Source: Pseudomonadota bacterium (lineage in GTDB: Bacteria; Pseudomonadota; Alphaproteobacteria; Rhizobiales; Xanthobacteraceae). From it: a stretch of 64,000 bases of DNA. Shown here one piece after another: positions 53,802 to 63,665 of this stretch. The stretch spans positions 124,001-188,000 of the forward strand of contig JAEWIX010000064.1 of NCBI GenBank assembly GCA_023386885.1. Reading direction: 5' to 3'. The notes beneath the pieces are model-generated. The model searched no databases, was not told where the DNA came from, and saw nothing but the letters and a program-made list of their open reading frames with translations. The position numbers and the translations under genes are program-made. Position 1 is the first letter of the stretch. Every line of letters starts with the position of its first letter.

Positions 53802-54659
53802 TTATGAAAATACCGAAAAGCGGTGAAATTGTTCCCTCAAACGGCGCGAAATCGCTCCTGGAGTACCAGTTCCAATGGTTGTATCGTCGATCGCCACCAC
53901 CGGCATGACGATCTGTGACGCCGACGTCACGAACGCCTCGGCGGCATTCTTCGCCTCGGCCGGCGTGAACGGCCGTTCTTCAAACTTGATCTGAAGTTCC
54001 GCCAGCACGTCGATCAACACGCTGCGGGTGATGCCGGCCAGAATTCCGCTGGCGGTCGGCCGGGTCACGGCACGCCCGTCCTTCGTCACGATCCAGGCAT
54101 TGCTCGAAGCCCCCTCGGTGACAAAGCCGTCGCCATCGACATACCACGCCTCATAAGCGCCCTGCTCTCGCGCCGCCTGCTTTGCCAACACATTGGGAAG
54201 CAGCGACACCGATTTGATGTCGACCCGCGGCCAGCGGTTGTCCGGCATCGTCACCACGCGAATGCCGGCCGCCGCGGTCGCCTGGTTCTTGGCGAAATTG
54301 AGCGAGCGCGCCGTGACCACCACGCTGGGTGACACGGGTTTGGTTGGAAACCCGTGATCGCGGCGCGCCACGCCACGCGTGATCTGCAGATAGACAATGC
54401 CGTAAACGATGCGGTTTCGTCGCACGACCTCGTGCATGACGACGGACAGCGACGGAAGCGGCATCGGCATCGCGATCCGAAGTTCGCTCAGGGAGCGCTG
54501 CAATCGCGCCATGTGGCGCGGCATGTCCACCAATCGTCCGTCGCGAATTTCGCACACCTCGTAGACGCCATCGGAAAACTGATAGCCACGATCCTCTACA
54601 TTGACACATGCGTCGCGCATGTTTCTGTAGTGGCCATTGACGTAGGCGATACGTGACAT
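53802..54659 (-). CDS. PLP-dependent class IV aminotransferase, D-amino-acid transaminase-like
   Basis: A 285-residue fold-type IV PLP enzyme. K149 in DIKSVSLLPNVLAKQ is the PLP lysine, and GFVTEGASSNAW gives the cofactor-binding Glu near 182. FSDGVYEVCEIRDG near 28-41 resembles D-alanine aminotransferase more than branched-chain aminotransferase. It probably exchanges the amino group between D-amino acids and 2-oxoglutarate. It lies between ntrX (28 bases) and hfq, an order known from other Rhizobiales, linking it to nitrogen control. Confidence 0.9.
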   Translation of the reverse strand: MSRIAYVNGHYRNMRDACVNVEDRGYQFSDGVYEVCEIRDGRLVDMPRHMARLQRSLSELRIAMPMPLPSLSVVMHEVVRRNRIVYGIVYLQITRGVARRDHGFPTKPVSPSVVVTARSLNFAKNQATAAAGIRVVTMPDNRWPRVDIKSVSLLPNVLAKQAAREQGAYEAWYVDGDGFVTEGASSNAWIVTKDGRAVTRPTASGILAGITRSVLIDVLAELQIKFEERPFTPAEAKNAAEAFVTSASQIVMPVVAIDDTTIGTGTPGAISRRLREQFHRFSVFS

Positions 54660-54687
54660 CCAACTATTCCATCCGACGTGATGAGAC

Positions 54688-56058
54688 TTACCCGACGCCG
54701 AGCGCCTTCAGCTTGCGGTGCAATGCCGAGCGTTCCATGCCGACGAACTCGGCAGTGCGAGAGATGTTGCCGGAAAAACGGCCGATCTGCGCGATCAGAT
54801 AGTCGCGTTCGAACACCTCGCGGGCCTCGCGCAGCGGCAATCCCATGATGTGCTCGCCGTTGTTGCCGGTCGGCATCGCCGGGACCATCGAACCGACGTC
54901 CTGCGGCAGCATGTCGGCGCTGATGACGGCTTCGGGGCCGCCGCCGGCGAGGATCATCAGGCGCTCGATGTTGTTGCGCAACTGGCGGACGTTTCCCGGC
55001 CAGACGTGGGATTGCAGCACCGCCATCGCGTCGTCACCGATCTTGCGTTTCGGCAAGCCGGTCGCGGCGGAAATCTGTTCCATAAAGTAATCGATCAATT
55101 CCGGAATGTCGTCGCGGCGTTCGGATAGCGGCGGCACGCGGATCGGCACCACCGACAGGCGATGGTAGAGGTCTTCACGGAAACGTCCTGCGGCGATTTC
55201 TTCCTCCAGATTACGTGCCGTCGATGAGATGATGCGGACATCGACATGAATTTTCGCCGTCCCCCCGGTGCGCTGAAAGGTTTGATCCACCAGCACGCGT
55301 AGAATCTTGTTCTGCGTTTCGCGCGGCATGTCGGCGATCTCGTCAATGAACAAGGTGCCGCCATGAGCTTCCTCAAGCGCGCCGGCCTTGCGTGGCTGAT
55401 CGGCGCTCGTCGATTCGATGCCGAACAGTTCCTCCTCCATCCGCTCCGGCGTGATGGCCGCGGCGTTGATCACCACGAACGGAGCTTCGGAGCGCGCGGA
55501 GGCATTGTGCAGGGTGCGCGCCGTCAGTTCCTTGCCGGCGCCGGACGGGCCGACGATCATAATCCGGCTATTGGCCTTCGCGGCACGCTCGATCGTCTGG
55601 CGGAGTTGATTCATGCAGGCGGAATGTCCCGCCAGGGTGTTCGAGGTCGGCGCCAGCTGTTTGAGTTCGCGTACCTCGCGCTTCAACCGCGAAGTTTCGA
55701 GCGCACGTGTTGCGACCAGGATCAATCGGTCCGACTTGAACGGCTTCTCGATGAAATCATATGCACCGCGCTTGATCGCAGCCACGGCCGTCTCGATGTT
55801 GCCGTGACCGGAGATCATGACGACCGGCAATTCGGGATGATCGCGCTTGATCTGCTCCAGCAATTGGAGGCCATCCAGCCGGCTGCCCTGCAGCCAGATG
55901 TCGAGGAACACCATGTTCGGCCGGCGGCTCCCGATCTCGGCCAGCGCCTGATCGCTATCGCGCGCAGTGCGTGTCGTAAAACCTTCGTCTTCAAGAATGC
56001 CTGCGACCAGATCGCGGATATCTGCTTCGTCATCGACAATCAGAATATCATTAGCCAT
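54688..56058 (-). CDS. ntrX: Nitrogen regulation response regulator NtrX
   Basis: A 456-residue NtrC-family response regulator. The receiver holds D53 as the phosphorylation site (FLDIWLQG). The AAA+ domain (about 135-370) has GPSGAGKELTAR, and the Walker B stretch GGTLFIDEIADM. The GAFTGA loop that contacts sigma-54 is absent: after ELFGIES comes TSADQPRKAGALEEAHGG. NtrX proteins often lack it, so this one probably does not activate sigma-54 promoters. The C-terminal Fis-type HTH is NISRTAEFVGMERSALHRKL. It overlaps ntrY by 8 bases. Confidence 0.95.
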   Translation of the reverse strand: MANDILIVDDEADIRDLVAGILEDEGFTTRTARDSDQALAEIGSRRPNMVFLDIWLQGSRLDGLQLLEQIKRDHPELPVVMISGHGNIETAVAAIKRGAYDFIEKPFKSDRLILVATRALETSRLKREVRELKQLAPTSNTLAGHSACMNQLRQTIERAAKANSRIMIVGPSGAGKELTARTLHNASARSEAPFVVINAAAITPERMEEELFGIESTSADQPRKAGALEEAHGGTLFIDEIADMPRETQNKILRVLVDQTFQRTGGTAKIHVDVRIISSTARNLEEEIAAGRFREDLYHRLSVVPIRVPPLSERRDDIPELIDYFMEQISAATGLPKRKIGDDAMAVLQSHVWPGNVRQLRNNIERLMILAGGGPEAVISADMLPQDVGSMVPAMPTGNNGEHIMGLPLREAREVFERDYLIAQIGRFSGNISRTAEFVGMERSALHRKLKALGVG

Positions 56059-58354
56059 GGGAGACGCCTGTTTCGCTATTGGTAGTTGCCACTTCGGCTT
56101 CGTTGAGGTGTTGCGCGACGTTGGTGGAGGCCGTAGTGTCGTTGTTCCTGGGCTGCCCGGTCACGGCAAACCGCAGCCGCATCCATGCTCCGCGTGCGCC
56201 AGGATGCAGGGCTGACGCATCGTTGAGTTCGATCCTGCCGCCGTGATCCTCGAGAACGCGACCGACGATCGCGAGACCGAGGCCCGTTCCTTTGGCGCGT
56301 GTCGTCACATAAGGTTCAAGCAGACGTGCGCGGCTGACCGTGGGAAGTCCAATTCCGTTGTCGACCACGTCGATGATGATGTCGTCGTCCTCCCGGAACG
56401 CCGCGACTTCGATCCGGCCCTTGGTCAGATATTCGGGTGGAACGGCTTCGATGGCCTCTGTCGCATTCTTGACGATGTTGGTCAGCGCTTGCGAGATCAG
56501 ACGACGGTCAAAGCGCGCCGGCATCGGATCTTCGCGGATATCGACGTCGATATCGATATCGGGATGTCCGACCCGCATCAAGAAGACCACCTGACGCACC
56601 GTATCGGCAACATCCTCACCCTCGATCACCGGCTTCGGCATTCGTGCGAAGCGCGAGAACTCGTCGACCATGCGCCGAATATCATCGACCTGCCGCACGA
56701 TCGTATCGGTACATTGCTCGAAGATCGCCTTGTCGTCGGTAATGACTTTGCCGAATTTTCGCCGAATACGTTCGGCGGACAATTGAATCGGCGTCAGCGG
56801 ATTCTTGATTTCGTGCGCGATCCGGCGCGCGACGTCGGCCCACGCCGAGGTACGCTGGGCGGCGACCAGTTCGGTAATGTCGTCCAGGGTAATGATGTAG
56901 CTGTCGCGCGACTGGCTGGTCTGCTCGGCGCTGACGCGCACCGAAAGATTGCGCTCGGTCCCTTCGCGGCTGATGGTGATCTGTCCCTGCACCAGACGCT
57001 GGGTGCCCTCCCTTGCCGTCTTCATCATCTCGTCGAGTTCAGGGATCACCTCCGATTGGGCATGGCCGAGCGTTTCGGATTCCGAACTTCCAATCAGCTT
57101 TTCGGCCGACCGGTTGAGAATGCTGATCCGACCGGAGCCATTCACACCGATAATGCCGGCGCTTGCCGACGACAACACCGTCTCAATGAAGCGGCGGCGG
57201 CTGTCGATCATCTCGCTGGCGTTGACCAGTTCATCGCGCTGCGTCCGCAACTCCTGCGTCATGGTGTTGAAAGTTTCACCGAGTTGCGCGAGATCGCCTT
57301 CCGAGCGCAGCACCGGCACTTGCACATTGAGGTCACCGGTCGAGACGATATTCGCCGCGCCCATCAATCTGCGGATCGGCGCGACCAGCCAGTTGGCGAA
57401 ATTCAATCCGATCAACACCGCCGACATCAACACCGTTAGCGTGATGACCGTGAACATCAAGGCGAACGTCACCTGGATGCCGAGCCGCCGCGATTCCAGA
57501 TTGGCGTATTCGGCAACACCCGCCTGGGTCTGCCGAACCTGATCGACCACGCGCGGATCGAGCAACCGCGCGACGTAAAGAAACGTGTCGTCGAAGGCAC
57601 GCAACCTGATCACCGCAGCAACGTAATTCGAAAGAACCGCGATTTGCGGTTCGTTGGCGGTGACGCCCTTCAAAAACTCCGGCGCGGGTGTCGCGAATTC
57701 CTGCTGAATGCCGGTCTGCGCCGACTCGAGGATGTTGCGATCCTTGTCGATCAGCATCGCGCCGGGAAGGTTTCGCTTCGCCGCGCTCTCGGTCAGCATC
57801 TGACGGAAAGTCTGCCGATCTTGATCGTAGAGCGGCCGTGCGCGCGACAGATCGCTGGCCATGCCGACAATATCGCCGCCGATCAGTTGCGCATGCTCTT
57901 GCAGATACGCATTGGCGATGATCAGCGACTTCTCGATCACGGCTCGCGTTGGCCCGGAAAACAGCCGGTCCAGACCGCGATCGATCGTGACGTTGGCGAC
58001 GATCGACACCAGCACCGCCGGGATCACCGCGATCACCGAAAACAGGCTGACGATCTGGACGTGCAGCCGGGCGGCGGCCCGACCGCGGCGACGAGCCTGC
58101 ACAACTTGCCAGACTTCCCGCACAATGATCGCAACCAGCAGCAAGACCGTTGCAGCATTGATCAGCAGGAAGGTGATGACGACCGGACTGGTGGGGACGA
58201 TCGGGGTCAGCCCGACCAGCACAACGAAGGTCAGAAACGCCGACAATAGGGCCAAGCCGACGGCAAACGGTGCCAGCAACCGCCGCAGCGCCCCGCCGCT
58301 CGGTTCGGGAGATGTTTGCTCGAAAACGGAGGCCGGCGTTTCAGCGCTGGTCAT
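56051..58354 (-). CDS. ntrY: Nitrogen regulation sensor histidine kinase NtrY
   Basis: A 767-residue membrane sensor kinase. Three to four helices occupy about 30-120 and one about 295-315, with a periplasmic-type domain between. A HAMP segment (about 318-370), a PAS domain (about 375-490) and the kinase core follow. The phosphoacceptor His is in ARRIAHEIKNPLTPIQLSAE. The ATP-lid has DNGIGLP and GTGLGLAIVGRV. It should phosphorylate NtrX. The 181-base gap before it, after ntrC, may hold a separate promoter for ntrYX. Confidence 0.95.
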   Translation of the reverse strand: MTSAETPASVFEQTSPEPSGGALRRLLAPFAVGLALLSAFLTFVVLVGLTPIVPTSPVVITFLLINAATVLLLVAIIVREVWQVVQARRRGRAAARLHVQIVSLFSVIAVIPAVLVSIVANVTIDRGLDRLFSGPTRAVIEKSLIIANAYLQEHAQLIGGDIVGMASDLSRARPLYDQDRQTFRQMLTESAAKRNLPGAMLIDKDRNILESAQTGIQQEFATPAPEFLKGVTANEPQIAVLSNYVAAVIRLRAFDDTFLYVARLLDPRVVDQVRQTQAGVAEYANLESRRLGIQVTFALMFTVITLTVLMSAVLIGLNFANWLVAPIRRLMGAANIVSTGDLNVQVPVLRSEGDLAQLGETFNTMTQELRTQRDELVNASEMIDSRRRFIETVLSSASAGIIGVNGSGRISILNRSAEKLIGSSESETLGHAQSEVIPELDEMMKTAREGTQRLVQGQITISREGTERNLSVRVSAEQTSQSRDSYIITLDDITELVAAQRTSAWADVARRIAHEIKNPLTPIQLSAERIRRKFGKVITDDKAIFEQCTDTIVRQVDDIRRMVDEFSRFARMPKPVIEGEDVADTVRQVVFLMRVGHPDIDIDVDIREDPMPARFDRRLISQALTNIVKNATEAIEAVPPEYLTKGRIEVAAFREDDDIIIDVVDNGIGLPTVSRARLLEPYVTTRAKGTGLGLAIVGRVLEDHGGRIELNDASALHPGARGAWMRLRFAVTGQPRNNDTTASTNVAQHLNEAEVATTNSETGVSHG

Positions 58355-58535
58355 CGCATGTCGGTATGGAGCCCGAGGTCCCCAAGGCCATAGGAACAGA
58401 CTAAGTGATGCATTCCTACAACAATGTTGCTCAATTGCGACATTTCCACGGCGCGGCAGGCCACGAAGGCCGCTGATTAAACGACTTCACACCTCGAAAG
58501 CTGTGGACGACGGCCTGCTCGTACCGCACGAGCCA

Positions 58536-59978
58536 TTATCCGCCCGAACGATAAACCTGGATATCGAGGTCGCGAATCTTCTTCCTCAGCGTGTTGCGGT
58601 TGAGCCCGAGCAGGTCGGCGGCCCGGATCTGGTTGCCCCGTGTCGCCGCCAGCGCCGCCGTCAGCAACGGCAACTCGATCTCCTTGAGGATACGATGGTA
58701 GAGTCCCGGCGGCGGCACGCCGTTGGGGAAGCCGGAGAAGTACGAGGCAAGATAGCCTTCGACCGCGCCACCAAGGTTTTCGACGTTCTGCAACATGCTG
58801 CCGCTGGACACGACCGCCGGCGGCGCCAGTTCGCCTTCGATCACCGCGCCGGTGATGACATCCTGCGGATAGAGCGCCGACAAACGTCGCGCCAGGTTCT
58901 CGAGTTCGCGCACGTTGCCCGGCCAGCGGTACTGCTTCAGCTTCTCGAGCGCCAGCGCGTCCAATTTTTTCGCCGGCAGGCCATCCTTCTCGGCCAGCGC
59001 GAAGAAATGCCGGATCAAGTCGGGCAAATCCTCGATGCGTTCGCGCAGCGGCGGCAGGCGCAGCGGCACCACGTTGAGACGGAAGAACAGGTCTTCGCGA
59101 AACAGGCCCTGCTGGATCAGGATGCGCAGGTCCTTGTTGCTGGCAGCGACGATGCGCACGTCGGTCTTGATCGGCGTGCGGCCGCCGACCGTGGTGTATT
59201 CGCCCTGCTGCAACACGCGCAGCAATCGCGTCTGTGCCTCCATCGGCATGTCGCCGATCTCGTCGAGAAACAGCGTGCCGCCTTCCGCCTGCTCGAAGCG
59301 GCCGGAGGCGCGGTTGTTGGCGCCGGTGAAGGCGCCGCGCTCGTGGCCAAACAATTCGGACTCGATCAGGTCACGCGGGATCGCCGCCATGTTGACGGCG
59401 ACGAACGGACCGCTGCGGCGCTTGCCGTAGTCGTGCAGCGCACGCGCCACCAATTCCTTGCCGGTGCCGGATTCACCGGAGATCATCACCGTGAGATCGG
59501 TCTGCATCAATCGCGCCAGCACGCGATAGATTTCCTGCATCGCATTGGAACGGCCGATCAACGGCAGCGTATCGAATTCGGACTCTGCATTGTTATTGGC
59601 GGCCCGCTGCTTCGGCTCCGCCAGTGCACGGCCGATGATCGCGATCAGCTCCTTCAGGTCGAACGGCTTCGGCAGATATTCATATGCGCCACACTCCGAG
59701 GCGCGGATCGCCGTCATGAAGGTGTTCTGCGCACTCATGACGATGATCGGCAGGTTGGGCCGAATCTTCTTGATGCGCGGCAGCAGATCGAAGGCGTTTT
59801 CGTCCGGCATCACCACGTCGGTGATCACCAGATCGCCCTCGCCCTGACTGACCCAGCGCCACAACGTCGCGGCGTTGCTGGTGAGGCGCACCTCAAAACC
59901 GGCGCGCGACAGTGCCTGATTGAGCACCGTGCGGATCGCGGTGTCGTCGTCGGCAACCAATATGTTCCCAGCGGGCAT
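58536..59978 (-). CDS. ntrC: Nitrogen regulation response regulator NtrC (NR(I))
   Basis: A 480-residue sigma-54 activator for nitrogen-limitation genes. The receiver has D54 (VITDVVMPDE). The AAA+ domain has the Walker A GESGTGKELVAR and an intact GAFTGA in HERGAFTGANNRASG, which NtrX lacks. Walker B is GGTLFLDEIGDM. The Fis-type HTH at the end is NQIRAADLLGLNRNTLRKKI. It lies 8 bases after ntrB. Confidence 0.97.
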   Translation of the reverse strand: MPAGNILVADDDTAIRTVLNQALSRAGFEVRLTSNAATLWRWVSQGEGDLVITDVVMPDENAFDLLPRIKKIRPNLPIIVMSAQNTFMTAIRASECGAYEYLPKPFDLKELIAIIGRALAEPKQRAANNNAESEFDTLPLIGRSNAMQEIYRVLARLMQTDLTVMISGESGTGKELVARALHDYGKRRSGPFVAVNMAAIPRDLIESELFGHERGAFTGANNRASGRFEQAEGGTLFLDEIGDMPMEAQTRLLRVLQQGEYTTVGGRTPIKTDVRIVAASNKDLRILIQQGLFREDLFFRLNVVPLRLPPLRERIEDLPDLIRHFFALAEKDGLPAKKLDALALEKLKQYRWPGNVRELENLARRLSALYPQDVITGAVIEGELAPPAVVSSGSMLQNVENLGGAVEGYLASYFSGFPNGVPPPGLYHRILKEIELPLLTAALAATRGNQIRAADLLGLNRNTLRKKIRDLDIQVYRSGG

Positions 59979-59986
59979 CGTCGCTC

Positions 59987-61162
59987 CTATGGCACGGCCT
60001 GCGCGTTGTCTCGCGACGAACCGGATGCTTCGCCGTCGGAGACTTCGCCGGAGATTTTGGAGACGCTGAACATCGGCAACAAAACGCGGAACGTGGTTTT
60101 GCGCGGCTGCGATTCACATTCGACGATGCCGCCGTGATCGCCGACGATCTTGGCGACCAGCGCGAGGCCGAGCCCGCTTCCCGTGAGTTTGGTGGTGACG
60201 AACGGATCGAACAAATTCGGCATCAGATCGTCCGGCACGCCGGGGCCGTTGTCCTTGACGCAAAACTCGAGCGGCAGTGACACGCGCGTTTTCTTGCCCG
60301 GCACCGACAAGCGCACGCCGGGACGAAACGCCGTCGTTAATTGAATTTCCGCATCGTTGCCGAGGTCGCGCGTCGCTTCGGCGGCGTTCTTCACGAGATT
60401 GAGAAACACCTGAATCAGTTGATCCTGATTGGCGAGCACCGGCGGTAGCGACGGATCGTAGTCCTCAATGAACTTGACGTCGCGCGCGAAGCCAGACTGC
60501 GCCAACCGCTTGACGTGATCCAGCACCGAATGAATGTTGACCGCGCCGCGCGCCACCGGCCGTTCGTCGCCGAACACTTCCATGCGATCGACCAGCGTGA
60601 CGATGCGATCGGCTTCGTTGCAGATCAGTTGCGTCAGTTCGCGATCGTCGGAGGACGCGCCCTGCTCCAGCAGTTGCGCCGCGCCGCGAATACCGGACAA
60701 CGGATTCTTGATCTCATGCGCCAGCATCGCGGCGAGTGCGATCACCGAGCGTGCCGCGCTGCGATGCGTCAGTTGCCGATCCATCTTGTCGGCGATGCTG
60801 CGTTCCTGCAGCATCACGACGATGTGGCCGGGATATTCGCCGAGCGGCGCGACATGAAGATCGACCTGCCGGTCGCCGCCGATGCGCGGCGTACCGAGAT
60901 CGACCTTGTATTCATTCACCGGCAGTCCCGATGCGCGCACCTGATCGATCAGCGCAAGCAACGGGCTGCCGAACGGCACGAGTTCTTTCAACGCCTGTCG
61001 CTTGAGGAATTGCGTCGAGATATCGAAGAACGATTCCGCCGCGTTGTTGGCGTCGACGATCTTGCCATCGGGCGCGACCAGGAAAATCGGATGCGGCAAC
61101 GCATTGAAGATCGCCTGATTGTCCGGCGGCAGCGCACGAGGCTCGATGGCAACACGCGTCAT
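59987..61162 (-). CDS. ntrB: Nitrogen regulation sensor kinase NtrB (NR(II))
   Basis: A 391-residue soluble kinase/phosphatase of NtrC, controlled by PII proteins in other bacteria. A PAS domain (about 15-120, with HPIFLVAPDGKIVDANNAAE) precedes the kinase core. The phosphoacceptor His is in LAHEIKNPLSGIRGAAQLL, and the ATP-binding part has KDNGPGVPDDLM and GSGLGLALVAKI. ATG at 61162 overlaps the dusB stop by 4 bases; longer upstream frames lie inside dusB. Confidence 0.96.
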   Translation of the reverse strand: MTRVAIEPRALPPDNQAIFNALPHPIFLVAPDGKIVDANNAAESFFDISTQFLKRQALKELVPFGSPLLALIDQVRASGLPVNEYKVDLGTPRIGGDRQVDLHVAPLGEYPGHIVVMLQERSIADKMDRQLTHRSAARSVIALAAMLAHEIKNPLSGIRGAAQLLEQGASSDDRELTQLICNEADRIVTLVDRMEVFGDERPVARGAVNIHSVLDHVKRLAQSGFARDVKFIEDYDPSLPPVLANQDQLIQVFLNLVKNAAEATRDLGNDAEIQLTTAFRPGVRLSVPGKKTRVSLPLEFCVKDNGPGVPDDLMPNLFDPFVTTKLTGSGLGLALVAKIVGDHGGIVECESQPRKTTFRVLLPMFSVSKISGEVSDGEASGSSRDNAQAVP

Positions 61163-62193
61163 GCGGCAGCGCTCCATGCGAAGTCGTCGAACGCCTCGCG
61201 TAGCAACCGATGGACGCTGGCGACGCTCTCGGAAGTGAGGATTTTCTGCCGCCAAATCTTGAGGCGATTTGATGGCGCGGCGGAAACTCTTGCGGCGAAA
61301 TCAAGGCTCCAGCCCAGATGCTTGCGGGCGTGCTTCGCCCCGATCCGCTCGCCGTAGTGGCGGACCACGTCCTCATAGAGCGCGCAGGCGTAATCGAGTT
61401 GCTGCGCCATCTCCGGCGGCGCCTCGACAGGACCACCAGCGAGCCGGCGGCCGATCTGGCCCGGCAACCACGGCTGGCCCTGCGCGCCGCGCCCGATCAT
61501 CACCGCGTCGGCGCCGGAGAGGTCGAGCGCGCGCACGGCATCGTCATAGGAAGTGATGTCGCCGTTGACCACCAATGGGACGGTGATCGCCTCCTTCACC
61601 GCGCGCACCGCCGCCCAATCCGCCGTTCCCTTGTAAAACTGGCAGCGGGTGCGGCCATGCACCGCGATCAGTTTCACGCCGGCGGCCTCGGCGCGCCGCG
61701 CCAGCTCCGGCGCGTTGAGCGAGGCATGGTCCCAGCCAAGCCGCATCTTCAGCGTCACCGGCACTTTCACCGCGGCAATAGTCGCCTCGATCAAGGTGAG
61801 CGCGTGATCGAGATCGCGCATCAACGCCGAGCCGGACTGGCCACCAGTCACATGCCGCGCCGGGCAGCCCATGTTGATGTCGATGATATCAGCGCCGGCG
61901 GCTTCGGCGATCCGCGCGCCTTCGGTCATCCAGCGCGCCTGACAACCGGCGAGCTGGACGACATGCGGGCCGAGCCCGGTCGCCTCTGCCCGCAGCAGCG
62001 TCATCGGCCGGCCCCGCGCCAGATCGTCGCTGGCGGTCATTTCCGAGACGACCAGTCCCGCGCCCAGTGCCGCGACCTGCCGGCGGAACGGTACGTCCGT
62101 AATGCCAGACATCGGGGCCAGCAGCACCCGATTGGCGATTGCGACATCGCCAATCTTGAGCGGCGGAGCCGCGGACTGCGTCCGGTCGGTCAA
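61159..62193 (-). CDS. dusB: tRNA-dihydrouridine synthase (DusB/NifR3)
   Basis: A flavoenzyme of about 344 residues that reduces uridine to dihydrouridine in tRNA. The TIM barrel has VLLAPMSGITDVPFRR, the catalytic Cys in INMGCPARHV, then VHGRTRCQFYKG and GDITSYDDAVRAL. In Rhizobiales this is the nifR3 gene in front of ntrBC. The start is uncertain; TTG at 62193 has GAGG 8 bases before it, while TTG at 62229 lacks a clear site. Divergent ispDF begins 259 bases upstream of it. Confidence 0.93.
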   Translation of the reverse strand: MTDRTQSAAPPLKIGDVAIANRVLLAPMSGITDVPFRRQVAALGAGLVVSEMTASDDLARGRPMTLLRAEATGLGPHVVQLAGCQARWMTEGARIAEAAGADIIDINMGCPARHVTGGQSGSALMRDLDHALTLIEATIAAVKVPVTLKMRLGWDHASLNAPELARRAEAAGVKLIAVHGRTRCQFYKGTADWAAVRAVKEAITVPLVVNGDITSYDDAVRALDLSGADAVMIGRGAQGQPWLPGQIGRRLAGGPVEAPPEMAQQLDYACALYEDVVRHYGERIGAKHARKHLGWSLDFAARVSAAPSNRLKIWRQKILTSESVASVHRLLREAFDDFAWSAAA

Positions 62194-62452
62194 AACAGTG
62201 CCTCGCTGGCTCGGAATGTCGCGTTGCAAATACGCAATAGCTCAATTAGTGGGCAATCAAAGTTTATGCCTACATTTTATCCAAGAACCCGGCTTTTGCA
62301 AGTGCGCCGCACAATCGAGCCACCGCTGCTAGGGCATAATGCGCCGGAGGGGTGAAAAGCTGCTGTTTTCGCTGCCCGACGTGCTATGGGGCTGTCGTCG
62401 CGCGCCGCGCGATCCCAGTTACCTCCAGACTTCACCGTAGCCTTGCTGATCC

Positions 62453-63664
62453 ATGCCGACACCGAATCGAAACGCCGTCATCATCGTCGCCGCCGGACGC
62501 GGCCTCCGCGCCGGGCCGGGTGGGCCCAAGCAATATCGCACGCTCGGCGGGCGCAGCGTCATCGGGCGAGCGATGGCGGCCTTCTGCGGCCATCCGCAGG
62601 TCGCAGCCGTGCAGCCGGTGGTCAATCCGGACGACATCGCGATTTTCAACCAGGCGGTTGGAAACATCCGGATGCTGGCGCCGGTCAACGGCGGCGCGAC
62701 GCGGCAGGCCTCGGTGCGCGCCGGGCTGGAAGCACTGGTCGCGACCGCGCCGGACATCGTGCTGATCCACGACGCCGCGCGGCCCTTCGCCAACGACGCA
62801 CTGATCGCGCGCGCCATCGAAGCCGCGACGACAACCGGCGCGGCCGTGCCGGTGATCCCGGTGACCGACACCATCAAGCAGGTCGATGCGAGAGGGCATG
62901 TCGATGCGACGCCGGAGCGCGCCAAGCTGCGCATCGCGCAGACGCCGCAGGCGTTCCGCTACGACGTTATTCTCGAAGCGCACCGCCGCGCCGCGCGCGA
63001 GGGCCGCGACGATTTCACCGACGATGCCGCGCTCGCCGAATGGGCGGGATTGACGGTTGCAACCTTTGAAGGCGATCCTGCCAACATGAAGCTGACGACT
63101 CCCGAAGATTTCGCCCGCGAGGAAGCACGGCTCGGCGCCGCGCTCGGCGACATCCGCACCGGCACCGGCTACGACGTCCATGCTTTTGGCGACGGAGATC
63201 ATTTGATGCTGTGCGGCGTCCGCGTGCCGCACAATCGCGGCTTCCTCGCACATTCCGACGGCGACGTCGGCTTGCATGCGCTGGTCGATGCCATTCTCGG
63301 CGCGCTGGCGGATGGCGACATCGGTTCGCACTTCCCGCCGAGCGATCCGCAATGGAAGGGCGCTGCGTCGGACAAATTCCTCGTCTACGCCATGGAGCGC
63401 GTCAAGGCGCGCGGCGGCCGCGTCGCGCATCTCGAAGTCACGATGATCTGCGAACGGCCAAAGATCGGTCCGCTGCGCGACACCATGCGCGCAAGGATTG
63501 CCGAGATCACAGGCCTGCCGCTGTCGCGTGTCGCGGTGAAGGCGACGACCAGCGAGCGGCTCGGCTTCACCGGCCGCGAGGAAGGCATCGCTGCCACCGC
63601 ATCCGCAACGATCCGCCTGCCTTGGGACGACGACGGCGAGACCGCCGACAAACGGAGCGCATAA
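62453..63664 (+). CDS. ispDF: Bifunctional IspD/IspF
   Basis: A 403-residue fused enzyme of the MEP isoprenoid route. Residues 1-230 are IspD, with VAAGRGLRAGPGGPKQYR and a later HDAARPFA. Residues about 235-395 are IspF, with TGYDVHAFGDGDHLMLCGV (metal ligands D241 and H243), then HSDGDVGLHALVDA, and the C-terminal KATTSERLGFTGREEG. The fusion is typical of alphaproteobacteria. The two activities add CMP to MEP and cyclise CDP-ME-2-phosphate. The CinA-family gene begins 1 base after the stop. Confidence 0.97.
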   Translation: MPTPNRNAVIIVAAGRGLRAGPGGPKQYRTLGGRSVIGRAMAAFCGHPQVAAVQPVVNPDDIAIFNQAVGNIRMLAPVNGGATRQASVRAGLEALVATAPDIVLIHDAARPFANDALIARAIEAATTTGAAVPVIPVTDTIKQVDARGHVDATPERAKLRIAQTPQAFRYDVILEAHRRAAREGRDDFTDDAALAEWAGLTVATFEGDPANMKLTTPEDFAREEARLGAALGDIRTGTGYDVHAFGDGDHLMLCGVRVPHNRGFLAHSDGDVGLHALVDAILGALADGDIGSHFPPSDPQWKGAASDKFLVYAMERVKARGGRVAHLEVTMICERPKIGPLRDTMRARIAEITGLPLSRVAVKATTSERLGFTGREEGIAATASATIRLPWDDDGETADKRSA

Positions 63665-63665
63665 C

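Noticed and set aside
57861..60137. A 758-residue open frame on the plus strand opposite ntrY and ntrC
   Set aside because: It is an antisense shadow of two well-supported genes, with Arg/His-rich composition typical of reverse frames in GC-rich DNA and no known domain.
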